Part shown: in pieces, positions 24,852 through 38,624 of the stretch
How positions within the stretch are numbered: the stretch's first letter is position 1
Layout: every line of letters begins with the position of its first letter
Source of the DNA: Lojkania enalia
Taxonomy: Eukaryota; Ascomycota; Dothideomycetes; Pleosporales
NCBI GenBank assembly: GCA_010094045.1
Contig: ML986614.1
Coordinates: 23,336 to 87,335, forward strand
DNA: 64,000 nt
Direction of reading: 5' to 3'
Translations under genes and position numbers: made by a program
The notes under the pieces: generated by a model
The model's database searches: none
Told to the model about the DNA's origin: nothing
The model's input: only the letters and a program-made list of their open reading frames with translations

Positions 24852-27800
24852 ATGCTTGAAGGTCTGGTCGCCAACCTGCTCAATCGGTTCTTGGGCATGT
24901 ATGTCCAGAACTTTGATGCGAAACAACTAAACGTCGGCATATGGTCAGGCGACGTCAAGCTGCGGGACCTTGAACTTCGTCGCGAAGCCCTGGACCAGCT
25001 TCGACTGCCTCTGAACGTGGTAGAAGGGCATTTGGGATCGCTCACACTACAAATACCGTGGTCCAACCTTCGAGGGAAACCGCTGAAGGTCAACATTGAA
25101 GATGTATTCTTGCTGGCTGCCCCGAAAGAAGATGCGGAATATGATGCTGAGGAAGAAGAACGGCGAGCGCATGCCGTCAAGATGGAGAAGCTGGATAGTG
25201 CCGAGCTACTAAAGGAGCGGAATACGGAGGGAATGAGCGCAGAAGAGCAACAGAAGCAGCAGAGCTTTACAGCTAGCTTGATTGCTGCTATCGTGGATAA
25301 TGTGCAGGTTAGCGTCAAGAATGTGCATATTCGATACGAGGATTCGATATCGGATCCTGGCCATCCGTTTGCGCTGGGGATTACCCTCGCCGAGCTGAGC
25401 GCTGTCAGCACAGACGAGAATTGGAAGCCGACCTTCATTCAGGGCACATCTACCTCCACTCATAAGTTAGCCACTCTTGGCTCTCTCGCTGTATACTGGG
25501 ATACCGATGCCACACTTATAGGAAGTGGCAAGGGCAGCGAGAGCAAATATGAACAGCACATAGACCATGCCGAGTTCATCGAAAAGGTCCGAGGCATGAT
25601 TGTGCGAGGCGATAATCCTGAGCTTGGTGAACACCAATTCGTTCTCAAGCCCGTGAGCGGTCGCGCTGGTCTAGAAATGGATAAGACAGGCAAGCCTGAT
25701 AGGCCAAAGATGAAAGCGCGCCTGCTATTCGATGAGCTTGGTTTCATCATCGATGAGGATCAATATCGTGATGCCTTGATGTTGGTTGATCTTTTCCACT
25801 ACTTCATCCGGCATCAAGAGTATAAGAAGTTCCAACCGAAGTCAACCCCGATGGAGGATCCCGCTGGCTGGTTACGGTTTGCCGGACAGGCTGTGCTCGA
25901 TAAGATTCATGAGAGGAATCGGCGGTGGAGTTGGGCATACTTTAAGGAACGAAGAGATGACCGTATCCAGTATATCGAGCTCTTCAAAAAGAAGAAACGG
26001 GAGGAGAAACTGTCCCCGTCTGAAGTCGAGGATCTTGATAAGCTCGAGCGGAAGCTGACCTACGAAGATCTCCGTTTCTGGCGTTCATTGGCTCGGAACC
26101 AACTTCGCAAAGAGAATGTCGGCGTCAAGAAGCCACCTCCAAAGCAGACCTGGAGCTCTTGGATTTGGGGTACTAAACAGGACGAGAACAAGGATGACAA
26201 CACGGAGATGACGGAACAGCAACGTAAGGAACTCTATAATGCTATTGACTGGGACGAGAAGAAGGCAATCACAGAGTCCGTCGACATGCCAAGGGAGTAT
26301 GTCAAGATGGAGGTTAATTTAAGTCTGCGAACTGGTAGCTTTACGCTCAAGCGAGACCCGCATGGTAAAACGACTGAGATTCTCCGTCTGCTCTTTGACT
26401 TCTTCAGCACAACACTTTTGCAGCGTACCGATTCTATGTTTGCTAAGGTAGCACTCGAGGGTATGCGGTTGTATGACGGAACAACCGAGGGCACCTTGTT
26501 TCCACAGATCATCACCATCAAGGATGCTGCCCCAGTGCCTGATGACAAACGCATTGAGGAGCTCAATGACGATGAGACTGCAAAAGACGATGAAGATGCG
26601 GAAGAGGGAGAAGAAAAGGAGGACCCCTTCTTCCAGCTCGCCTTCGAAAAGAATCCCCTGGACGGTAGTGCTGACACTGCCCTGAATATGAAACTGAAGG
26701 GTATGGAAGTCGTCTATAATCCTAAATTCATCGTGGAGATTGCCAAATTCTTCAAGCCACCGGAGCGTCATATGGAGTCTATTGGTGCTCTTATGGAGAC
26801 CGCTGGCGCGACAGTTGAAGGCATTCGTCAACAGACCCGGGCCGGCCTTGAATTTGCGCTGTCCGAACACAAGACGATTAATGCCCAACTGGACTTGCAA
26901 GCACCTCTTATTATCATACCCGATTCTGTTACTAAGAAGTCAAGCAACTGCCTTATCCTCGATGCTGGTCACGCCAGTGTCACCAGCGAACTGGTTGACA
27001 AGGATACTTTGCGCGATATACAATCGAAACAGAATCAAAAGTACACAGACGAGGACTTTAGGAAGCTGGAGAATCTGATGTATGACAAGTTTTTGCTGAA
27101 GCTTCATTCGACGCAGGTACTCATTGGCCCTTCCATAGAGGAGACCAGGGCGCAATTAGACGAGATCGCCACCTCTAAACACTTGCACATCGTTGACAGG
27201 ATTAATATGGACTTTAAGATTGAGATATGTATCGTCCCGAAGGTATCTAACCTTACTAAGTTCCGCATATCTGGCAACCTCCCTGTTCTACATGCATCAA
27301 TATCAGATACAAAGTACAAGAATCTTATGAAGCTGATTGATGTGGCAATACCCAAGTTTGACAGCGACGAACCGAGCAAGCAGGTTATCGAAGGTGCCAA
27401 GGGTCCCTCGAACCTGAAACCTACAAATGAGGCTAGACTAAGTGAGGATCCTCTTGGTAGGCCGAGGGCCAAGTCCTTCCAGTTTGCTGCACAAGAGCAT
27501 GAACTTGTCATGGAAGAAGAGGGCGAGAGCGATAAGGGCGAGAAGTTTGAGGAGGCGCCTGAAGCTAAGTCACAGGCTGATATCAATCTTCATCAGCGCA
27601 ATTTCGAGTTCAATTTCACTGTCGACAAGCTTCAGGGGTCGCTCTATCGGTCGGATGCGGAAGGCAAGAAGCCCGATCAATTACTAGTTGAGTTGATCGC
27701 GGAGCATTTCGATCTCGAATTTTACCAAGAACCCTTCGAGATGGTCGCAGAGGTGAGTCTCAAGAGCTTAGCCGTCGAGGATCATGTCGAGGAGAATCCT

Positions 27801-30800
27801 CTACCCGAATTCCGCAACATAGTCTCGTCTGAGGATGTATCGTCGAAAGAACAGAAAGATCTATTCTCACTCAAGTTTGTCAGAGTGAACAAGGATTCGC
27901 CCGAATTCATGACCAAGTTCGAAGGCATTGCGATGAATTTGGATGTCTCAGTGTCGACTATCAACCTGATAGTAACCAGAAGAACGCTCTTGACGCTTCT
28001 AGATTTCGTACTCATCACGTTCACTAATCCAGGCCCTCAGAGCCAGCAGGCACAGATCGGGGCGAAGCCTGAGGACCAATATGCTATTCAGCAACCGCAG
28101 GCTCAGCAAGATAAAATCCGCATTCGCGCCGAGCTCAAGCGTATTGCCGTTATCCTTAATAATGATGGCATAAGGCTAGCTACGCTAAGTTTGAACTCGG
28201 GGGATGTTGGAATCTTTCTTAATGGCCCTACTATGCGCATTGGTGGAAGATTAGGCAACCTATCTTTGATCGACGATGTCAACCAAGGTGTTTCTGAAGA
28301 GTCATCGCTGCGACAGCTGGTCACCATCGAGGGAAAGAACCTGGCAGACTTCAGCTATGAGACTTTCAACTCAGAGTCAGATACTTATCCCGGATATGAC
28401 ACCTCAATAGTGCTCAAGACAGGTTCGATAAAGATCAACTTTCTGACGGAACCGTTCCGCAAGATCATGGAATTTGCGGTCAAATTTGGAAAGATGCAGG
28501 CAATCTTCAATGCTGCGCGACAAGCTGCTGCGAATCAGGCTACCCAGATTCAGCAGAGGGCTACAAAGATGCATTTCGATATCGTCATTAGTACTCCAAT
28601 CGTTGTATTCCCTAGAATGGTCATCTCGGATAAGCCCGAGCGGGACACTCTAACGGCGAACTTGGGTGAGATCTATGCGAAGAACAAATTCGTTCCCCTG
28701 GACGACTCCAAGGACTCGGATGTGGCGAATAAGATTTCAGCAGGCATTCGCAATATCAAGCTGACCTCAGATTTGCATTATGAAGATGATCAGGCCGAGG
28801 AACTTCAGTTGCTAGAGAAAGTAGACTTGGACTTCAACATTACAATGGTGGAGCATAGGCCGGGCCGTCACCGCCCTGACCTTGAAATCGAAGGGTCCAT
28901 GTCAGACTTCAACCTAAAGCTTAGCTCTGAGCAGGTGAAGTTCGCTTTGGAACTTTCGCGGTCTATCCCTGCCGCCTTTACTATGGAGGCTGAAACCCTG
29001 GAGGAAGACGCACATCACGAATTACCTAAATCGACAACAGAGCCGGCAAGGAGGTTGACGGATAAGGAATCATCTCATGAAAAATCAAAGGATACGGTTT
29101 CAAGTCAGTCCCCAGAACTCCAGAGCAGCGAAGACAAATGGGCAAAACTTGACTTCGTATTCAAAGTTGGCGCCATTGGCTTAGAACTCATCAAGTCTAA
29201 AGCTGGGGAGCCTGTCGGGAATCTCGAAGCCGCCAGTTTGTCCAGGTTCTCTCTCAATGAAACAAACATCAAACTGCGCATGATTAGCGATGGTGCACTA
29301 GAGACCGAGCTAATGGTGCAATCCTTTACGATCAGGGATAGCAGGACTCAAGAAACGAACAAGTTCCGCAAGATCATGTCGCTCATCAACAACGACGTCA
29401 AACAACAATTCATGGCTAGCGTCTCGATTTCCGGTGGCCAAGAGAGGAATCTTATCGCACTTCTCACTATTGATAGCCCAAGGATTATTCTGGCGCTTGA
29501 TTACCTTTTCGCTCTACAGGCTTTCGTCAACGTAGGCCTGGCCGCTGAGGAGCCGCTTTCCATTGAGGAAGAGACCGAAGGAGATGAGACGGATAGCGAT
29601 CATGATATAATGTCTCCCGATGGCACTCTTGCTCGCCCACCAGAGAGAGATATTCTGGCTTCCGAACCCACTCAAAATGGGATGAATATCTCCTTTAGGG
29701 TCAACTTGGTAGACGCGCAAGTGGTTCTCATTGCCAATCCCGCCATATCAAGCTCCGAAGCCATTGTTCTTGGCACCAAACAAGTGCTTGTGTCAAAGCA
29801 ACAGGCGATGACGTTGCAGGTGGACAAAGTGGGGATGTTCCTTTGCCGCATGGATAGATTCGACACCACAAGACTGCGCATCCTGGATGATTTCAGCATT
29901 CAGGCTGCCTTGGACATTCGCAACCAGGGCACCAAGTCGTCTTTGACTAGCATTAATGTCGATATAGAGCCGCTCGTGCTTCGCTTGTCTCTCCGAGATA
30001 TTCTTCTCGCCATGCAGATTGTCAATCGTGCATCTGCCATGTCAGCAAGCGGTGATAGCGGCAAGATTGCAGACGAAGGAACTCAGAAGATCAAACCGAG
30101 CACGCCATCGAAGAAGCCTAAATCTACTGCAGGAAAAGCAACGTCTTCTACAGCCCCTGCCGCGAAGACCATTGCTACGACAAAGCGATCTAGTTCTCGG
30201 AGTCTCGGTCCTCCACAGCCACCCCGACCCGGTTCAGCTGTATTGAAACGGGAGGAAATGAGCGTAAATATTAACGGCATTCGTGTCGTGCTCATTGGCG
30301 ATGTGCACGAGATGCCGATGCTAGATTGGCGTGTCAAGCAATTTGGCGTCGAGGTTCGTGACTGGTCTGGGGCCATGACAGCTGATACCTCTGTGGATAT
30401 TCTCGTCAATGTCTACAACTTCTCCAAGTCCGCATGGGAGCCATTGATTGAGCCATGGTCTCTAGGCTTCCATATGTCGAAGGACCAGAATCCAGACAAG
30501 CTTTCCTTGGACTTGTTCTCACGAAAGTCTATGGAGCTTACCATCACTGCTGCTACGATTGCTCTGGCATCGAAATCATTCGACTTCCTTACTGCTGATG
30601 AGGATATTCTATCCAAGCCGCGTGGATCTGATGCGCCGTACCGTATTCGTAATTACACCGGGTTCAATCTAGATGTTTGGGCCGAAGGCCGGAATCTGGA
30701 CGAAGGTTACGCGGCAAAACTCGAGGATGGCGATGAACATCCGTGGCGCTTTGAGGACCCATCGGCTACCCGAGAAACCCTTGATGCAGAAGGGGCTTCA

Positions 30801-33800
30801 GGAGTCCTTGGCATTAGGCTTGAGGGAAGTGGGTTCGACAGCATTCCGCGGATACCTGTTCATCGCGAAGGCGAGTTTCTTTACAACCTGAAACCCAAGC
30901 AAGATCGTATCCAGCATCGTATCCTCGTCGAGGTCAAACTTGGCGCAGACAACATCAAGAATATTACATTCAGATCTCCTCTGCTATTGGAAAACAATAC
31001 TCAGATACCGATCGAGCTAGGCATCTATAGCCCAGAAGAAGGTCATCTGCTCAAAATTGAAAAGATTGCTCCTGGCGATGCTAGACCTGCGCCGGTCGGC
31101 GCTGCTTTCATGCATTCAATCGTCGTCCGACCGGATCAGGGGTTCGGCTACACTTGGTCTAATGAACGGCTTTTCTGGAAAGAGCTGCTGAAGCGTCCTA
31201 CCCGAACAATTACCTGTCGCGGAGAGCAGGATGACCACGCCCCGCCCTTCTTCTTCCAGTTACATGCAGCGTTTGACAAGAAAGACCCGCTAACTAGCGT
31301 CTACCCGTACATGCGCCTTCGTCTCTCTGCGCCAGTTGAGGTTCAGAATTTGCTACCGTTCGACTTCAAGTATAGGATCTACGATAGCAATACGAAGAAA
31401 GACTGGACCAATTTTCTTAGGAAAGGTGGTGTTAGCCCTGTTCATGTGGTTGAGTTATCTCATCTACTACTCATCCAGGTGGATATGCAGGATACCCCGT
31501 TCAAGCCCAGTAAATTTGGCATCATCAATTCTACCGACCGGGAGAACTTTAGGAGAGAGAAGACCCTGGAGGTTAAAGACCATAATGACCTAACCCTACA
31601 TCTGAATATGCACTTCTTGTAGGTCCTGTGTTTTCAAAACTAGAAGTGGAGTGACTGACGCTTGTAGTAATTATCCGGACGGTGGGGGTTCATTCAAAGT
31701 CACTATCTATAGTCCGTACGTCATTCTCAACCGAACAGGGCTTGAACTTGATATTCGGGGCAAGCAATTCTTTGGACAGGCAAGGGGAGCTGCCGGGCAA
31801 GGAATTTTTGCGGACACTCAAAACGCTGATAGCCACAAGCCCTTGCCATTCATGTTCTCCTTCCCAACAGAAGATAAGAAAAATAGAGCCTTGATTAAAG
31901 TGGGTGACTCAGACTGGAGTAAGCCACAGAGTTTCGATGCCATCGGAAGCAATTATTCCGTAACTCTTCCTTCCACTCGCGCTCGGTCGGACATGCACAT
32001 AGGAGTCACAGTAGCTGAAGGAGAAGGAAAGTATAATCTGAGCAAGGTTGTGACAATTGCTCCGCGATTTATCATCAAGAACAAGGTCAAGGAGGACTTA
32101 CAGATTCGCGAGCCGGGTTCATCTGACTTTATGACTGTCAGGAATGGAGAATTATTACCGCTGCGATGGCTTCGACAAGGGGGGAACCCTCAGCTGTCTC
32201 TCTGCTATCCCGGAGTAAACAACCAATGGTCGTCTCCGTTCAACATCTCCAATGTTGGAAGCGTTCATGTGAAGTTGTCGAAGCATAGTCAGAGGCAGAA
32301 GCTCATTCGTGTCGACGTTTTAATGGAGAACGCCACCATTTTTGTCCATATCAGTGTTGAGAACAAGCATTGGCCGTTCTCGTTTAAGAATATGAGCGAC
32401 CAAGAGTTCCTCTACTGGCAAGCTAATCCCAATCTGGACGAGGACGAGGAAGATCGCGGAACAGGCTTTAGACCCATCCGATACCGACTACCGCCGCGAA
32501 GTATAATGCCATACGCGTGGGATTACCCAGCTGCAAAAAACAAGGAAGTTATCCTCAGCGCGAATGGAAGAGAGCGGCACATCAAGCTTGCTGAAATTGG
32601 CAACCTAATTCCATTCAAGCTTCCATCCGCTCTAGGCCAGAATCGACCAAAGATTATCGACTTGAACGTCGTCGCAAGCGGTCCCACACAGACTCTGGAA
32701 CTCTCTAACTACAGGCCATCGAAGAGTTTGTATAAGCAGAAGTCCGGCACAGCTTCATCATCTACCACCGGTGGCTTCGAAGTCAAGGATATGGACACTG
32801 GTGTGACTTTGAAAGCCCAGCTACGTCTTGCTGGTATAGGTATTTCGCTTGTAAACCGCCAACTGAGAGAGCTAGTATACGTGACACTGCGAGATATTGA
32901 GCTCAAATACTCCGACTCGGCTCTATACCAGATGGTCAATCTGCAAGTCAAGTGGATCCAGATTGACAACCAGCTCTATGGAGGCATCTTCCCGATTATA
33001 TTCTATCCGAGTGTCGTCCCTAAGACGGGTAAGGAAATGGAAGCCCACCCTATCTTTCAGACGAGCATCACTCGTGTCAAGGATGATTCGTATGGTGTTC
33101 TCTACATCAAGTACTTCACAGTGCTTCTCCAACAAATGACACTTGAGATTGATGAAGACTTTATCTTTGCTATGCTCGATTTTGCAAAGACTCCTGGGGC
33201 ATCTTGGTCAGAAGAGAAGGAGGGCAAACTGTGGGATGAGTCTCTGGATATTCCAGAGCCTCAGCAAGAACAAAGTGGTCAAGATGTCTACTTTGAGCTT
33301 CTTCACCTACAGCCCATGCAAATTGATCTGTCCTTCGTTCGAACGGAGCGTATCAATGCGGAAGACACTATGACCTCGTCGAATCCGTTCATGTTTGCTG
33401 TCAATGTCCTAACGATGTCCATTGGGAACGTCAACGATGCACCGGTTCGATACAACGCATTGATGCTTGAGAACGCACGAGTATCTACGGAAGCCTTGAC
33501 TAGCAACATCAGGAACCACTACGTCCAGGAATCTCTTCGTCAGGTACACGTCGTTATCGGATCTGCTGACTTCCTTGGAAACCCTGTTGGTCTGTTCACA
33601 AATGTCAGTTCCGGTGTTGCAGATATTTTCTACGAGCCCTACCAAGGCCTTGTTAAATCAGATCGCCCAGAGGAACTCGGCATTGGTATTGCAAAGGGAG
33701 CATCGAGTTTCGTCAAAAAATCCGTCTTTGGATTCTCTGATAGTATGGCCAAGTTCACCGGTAGTATGTCCAAGGGTCTTTCCGCTGCAACACTCGACAA

Positions 33801-34500
33801 AGAGTTCCAAGACCAGCGCCGGATGTCTCGCTCTCGTAACAGGCCCAAGCACGCTCTATACGGTATCACAGCTGGTGGCAATGCATTCGCTAGTAGTCTT
33901 GCCAGTGGACTTGGAGGCCTGGCTCGCCATCCCATCCAAGGGGCAGAAAAGGAGGGCGCCCTAGGCTTCGTCAAAGGTGTGGGCAAAGGTCTTCTCGGTG
34001 TACCTACCAAGGCCGCAATCGGTGCTTTCGACCTCGCATCCAACATGGCCGAAGGCGTGCGCAACACGACCACCGTCTTCGACCAAGAAGGCCTCGACCG
34101 CGTACGCCTAACACGTTTCATCGGTCAAGACGGTATTGTAAGACCTTACTCGCAACGCGAAGCGCTTGGCCAATTCTGGCTCAAGACGCTTGACAACGGC
34201 AAGTACTTCAACGAAGACTACATCGCACATCTCGAGCTGCAGAACAAGGATATGATGGTTATGCTCACGTACAATGGCATCATGCTAGTGCGGACCAAGA
34301 GGCTGCAGACGGAGTGGGATGTCCCGCTCAAGGACATACAGACCATTAGCAAGGAGCGGACAGGCATGAGCATCACGCTCAAGGGCGGCACGAACGGACC
34401 ATTTTTGCCCGTTGCGGATGAGGGGAGTAGGAATTGGTTCTATAGGCAGGTGGCAGTGGCGGTCAATGCTTGGAATGATCGGTGGAATGCTAAGGGATAG
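24852..34500 (+). CDS. vps13: VPS13 bridge-like lipid transfer protein
   Basis: Two exons, 24852-31618 and 31668-34500, give 3199 residues, the full family length. The start MLEGLVANLLNRFLGMYV is the chorein-N domain, which scoops phospholipids into the long hydrophobic groove formed by the following repeats. The middle is the extended RBG rod. The VAB/SHR-BD region (about residues 2150-2600) binds adaptor peptides; a C-terminal ATG2-like helical segment follows (about 2910-3080, from FGFSDSMAKFTGS to GVRNTT). A PH-like domain ends the protein. The role is bulk lipid flow at contact sites among ER, mitochondria, vacuole, peroxisome and prospore membrane. The sole intron is 49 nt, lies about 70% along the gene, and restores frame exactly. 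The region near 2100 (STPSKKPKSTAGK) is a disordered insertion. Confidence 0.98.
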
Positions 34501-36637
34501 GGCATATCATGGTGTGTATCGGTGTCTAGGGAGGTTTTCGTGGCGGGAAAGGGGTTTATAAGGGGTTAAATGGGCTTGGGTTTGGGCCAATGGGTTAGAA
34601 GTATCTTACGCTTTGTTTTTGTTCTTTCTTCTACCCCTAAAATTTTTTTTTTTTTTTTTCTCTTCGTGCGAACTTTAAAAACTGTTTGAGATGAGTATAT
34701 ACTATAATGAGTTTTGATTAATCGATTGGCGATAGCTATATACATCGCGGGCGTGATGCGTTGGAAAAGTACTAGTCAGGTATTGTTGTGTTGCGCATGT
34801 ATATATAGTTTATGTGCATTGTATATTTCTAGAGTGGTGTTGTTTTGCTTTGTGAGTGCTGAGTGAGGGTATATCAGACATAGTAGAATAGTGTGGTTTG
34901 AGGGAAGTTTGTAATAAATGACAGGGGAGGGAGTCGAGGTATTGGAATGCGGGAGACATAGTAGGGATGGGTAGAGGGGAGTAAGAAGGTGAAGAAAAGT
35001 GTGTGATAATTGGCGTTTGACGGGAGGATAAACGTCTGGTTTCTTAAGGAGGGAGTGGAGGTTTGAAGCTGGGGCCGTAAATGGAAGAATGCACACATTT
35101 TTGTGTTGCGATTTTGTTCGTTAGGTATTAGCGGACTGTGTCAATAATTGAAGTAAGCAATATTTGAAGCTCTTGTTTTTGGGTTCACGAGCGTTTCCGA
35201 GACGACGACGACACTTCAAATTGTGTTTCGAGTGATGCTGCATCCTTAGTCCGGAGCGAGATAAGTCCGGGCGTTCTGCGTTGACAAACGACGGCCGTCA
35301 AAGTCAAGTATGACTTGCTTTGAGCCATACCTGGCGGCAAGTGCACTCCGAAGAGTATTCACTGGAAGTCATAATCATAGTATGGAATATCCGTAAGACT
35401 CAACTTGGTTGTGTCACCTGCGCTAGGGACCTCTGGTATCCAATGTGTCCCAGATGTCACCCATTCGCCTTCATATCCCGCTCATTGGCCATCTAATAAT
35501 TATCCATAATCTTTATACCTTCATATATTTGCACTCATAGTGCACCCATAGGCCTTCCAGCCACACCCTGACCGGAGGTCGGATGAAGATTGGCCATGGG
35601 CATATATGCTTGCCCTGGTGCCCCATTTCCTCCACCTTCTCCCTCATACTTCTTATTAATCTTCTAGAAGATATTGTTCTCAACTTCTAAAACCTTGCGA
35701 ACCACTTAGACATGCACACGAGCGCAGCTCTTACTCAACTAGGATAGTCCCGACGACGAATAAATAGCATCTCGGTTTTGTCTAGGGCTCCCCTATCAAC
35801 GAGCATTTCCGGAATGAATATTAATGAAGTCTTGAATACTTAGCCTAATAGTGGCCCTAAACCACCGTATAGTACCCCGTCCATGAGCCATTCTGATAAT
35901 CTGGAGGTACTATTTGTTCTGATTAGGTTTTACCTTCTCTTATGTTTGTATTGTCCAGCTGACGTATTATTATTAACCCTAATACTCATTTTTTGACTTA
36001 TTACTCGTGTATTGAATTATTCTACTATTACTTGTTGTATATGGTTATATCTAGACGCACAATTATGTCGCCTATTATCGATACTTCCATTACTAACGAA
36101 TATGGTAACTCTAAACTAGAGTGTTGAATCCGAAGACTGACGAGGATCCTCTGAAATCTATTATGTTGATGCTGTCCTCAGGTAGCATGAAAAGTCGTTG
36201 AAATTCTCCGCCTAGATTTTGTGTTTCCCTGTGTCGTTATTAATTATTTACTCCATTTGTGTAGATATCAAGCCGTTATTCGCCAGGAGACGTAGAATTT
36301 CACTGTGATGAATAGATGGATGTGTAGAGAAAGGGAATGCTAGATATCGTGGAGCTTATTTGGGGTGCTAGTGTTTTGTTGTAGTGGCGCGTCGAATGGG
36401 TGGTATAGTGATGAGCTCTGAGGATAGAAATTTGATTTATATGCGAGTAGGAATGATGGGTTAAGGTACGTTCATGACAGTCTCAATATCAACGTAATAT
36501 TCCGCAAGGAGCCAACGTCCAGGGTTTAAATCAATCGATATTGTGAGCGCAAACCAAGCCACCATCTAGAAGCAAAGCACTACAGATGTATTCATACATG
36601 CGCCGCAACGGACTAGATAAACCGAGCAGGGCGTGTT
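34501..36637. other. 2.1 kb AT-rich intergenic region
   Basis: Lies between convergent VPS13 and thiolase. A T16-type run sits near 34645-34660. From about 35450 to 36300 the DNA is conspicuously rich in TA dinucleotides and full of stops in all frames. This could be a mutated, RIP-affected remnant, but no transposase, LTR or terminal repeat could be recognised. Confidence 0.5.
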
Positions 36638-38022
36638 TTACTCAGCCACCCAAACAGCCGCCATCCCCATGCCCGTCCCCACACACATGGATGTCACCCC
36701 GATGTTCTTGCCCGTCCGTCGCAGCTCGGTCAAGAGCGTGCTGACCTGCCTCGCTCCTGTGACGCCAAGCGGATGCCCGAAAGCGATGGCCCCGCCCTTG
36801 GGATTCACCTTGTTGATGTCCAAGCCCAGCTCGTTGATGCAGTAGAGGCACTGGCTTGCGAAAGCCTCATTGATCTCGTAGATGTCGACCTCGTTCTTGT
36901 CGAGCTCGGTCTTCTCGAGGACGACGGGGATGGCGGCCGCGGGGCCGACGCCCATCAGGAGCGGCGGCACGCCGACGACAGACGCCTGCACGAACTTGCC
37001 GATAATCTTTTGGCCTAAGCGCTGGGCTGTGCTGCGTTTCATCAGGAGCACCGCCGCTGCACCATCTGAGATTTGAGAGGCATTGCCGGCGTGGATGCTC
37101 CCGTCTTTGGCAAAGGCTGGTCGAATCTTGCCTAGGCTTTCTGCCGTGATACCCTCGCGCACGCCGTCGTCCCTGGACACTGTAATCGTCTTCTCTTCAT
37201 CCGTCTTCGGATCCGTCCACTTGACCGTCAGCGGCGCAATTTCCTCATCAAACAGCCCCTTCTTCTGCGCCTCGACTGCCTTGTGGAATGACGACGCAGC
37301 GAACTTGTCCTGCTCCGAGCGCGGGATCTTCTTGTCTTTGGCCATTTGCTCAGATAGTACGCCCATGGGCACCTTGCAATTGGCTGCCTCCTTGTAGTTT
37401 TCTAGAAGCTCCGAGAATTCGGTCACGGCCTGCGGTCCGTACTGCTGGGACATGCTCTCCGCGCCGGCACCGACGCCAATCTCAATCATGCCTGCCTTGA
37501 TTTGGTTGGCGATATCCACACATGCTTGTAAACCGCTGGAACATTGCCTGTTGAGCGACTTGCAAGCTGTCGACGTAGGGAATCCGGCCGCGAGGGCAGC
37601 GGCACGGAACTCGGTAGCACCGCCACCGGGAGCAAGCACGGCGCCCACGGCAATGTCTTCGACGAGCTTGGGATCTATGCCAGAGCGTTCGATGAGGGCC
37701 CTGAAGGCGCCGTGGAGTAAGTCAGCGGCGGCCGTATCCTTGAAACCCCCTTTGCCGCCTTTCGTGATGGGTGTTCGGAGGGCGCAAGTTACTACGATCT
37801 ACGTGCTTTATTAGCGAGGCAGCGCTTATAGAGAAATTGAAACGTACATCGTCAGGATGCTTCTCTAAAAGCGACCGCTTCCCTCTCCTGCCCCCCCTGC
37901 CGCTCAAATGGTCGCTGACTTGAGAAAGCCGCTCCTGAGCTGCCAATCGTCGTCAGCATCCTATCGTTCTGTGGCCTAGAATGAAACATACCTGTAGAGC
38001 TTCGTCCAGCCTGATTTGCCAT
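36638..38022 (-). CDS. POT1: peroxisomal 3-ketoacyl-CoA thiolase
   Basis: Three exons (37992-38022, 37848-37939, 36638-37798) give 427 residues. The 31-nt first exon encodes MANQAGRSST. Splicing then produces a classical PTS2 signal, RLSQVSDHL (residues 14-22, pattern R-L-x5-H-L), for Pex7-dependent import into peroxisomes. Thiolase catalytic residues are all present: nucleophile Cys127 in LNRQCSSG, His383 in AFGHPLG and Cys413 in SMCVGTG; the NEAFA loop is also seen. The enzyme cleaves 3-ketoacyl-CoA with CoA to give acetyl-CoA, the last step of beta-oxidation. The N-terminal stretch GRGGRRGKRSLLEKHPDD precedes the folded core, as in fungal homologues. Two introns at the 5' end were placed from frame continuity. 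Confidence 0.95.
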
Positions 38023-38624
38023 AATGAAAAAAAGAAGTGTAAGGAGAATGAATCTACTTAAAAGAAAAAGCTTAGTAGAGGATGGGAGAGTTTGTACAGA
38101 ACAGTGTAAAGCAAGGAACTGAGAGTGCACGCAGACCGAAGCTTAAGAAGTTGATCACTCGCGCGTCATTGCACCGACGAGATCCCTCGGTAGTTTCCGC
38201 TTCTGGCATAGCGCGGCTGTCAGCCCCAGCTTTCACATGCGGGACCGGATTCACATGTAAATGGTTGGATCCGGGTGTGGTCATGTGCGATGGTAAGTGC
38301 TGCGTTGATGGGCTTGTGTTTACTAATTTCTCATCCGAAGAGGCACGAGGTTACGGAGCCCAGTTCAGCCAAGCATGTAGAGCCGTTCACACTGAGGCAT
38401 AGCATTGATAAAAAGACTTCATTAGGATGCCTAGCAATAGCCTCAGCTGACATAAAGCTGCCACCTAAAGGCGGCCTCGGGTAAAGCTAAGGATAGAATA
38501 TAAGGGTTCTAGAAGAACAGTCGCCGTAATATGCCCATGTGACTATTGGCGAGTAATCCACGTCAATTGTCTGTCCGTAAACGCCATGCTCAAAATGACA
38601 GGAAACCAAAGTCGAGTGAAATAC
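38023..38624. other. intergenic region, thiolase promoter
   Basis: Lies between the thiolase start and the 3' end of the GRAM gene. No gene is supported. Candidate oleate/CCGAGG-type sites could not be confirmed by eye. Confidence 0.5.
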
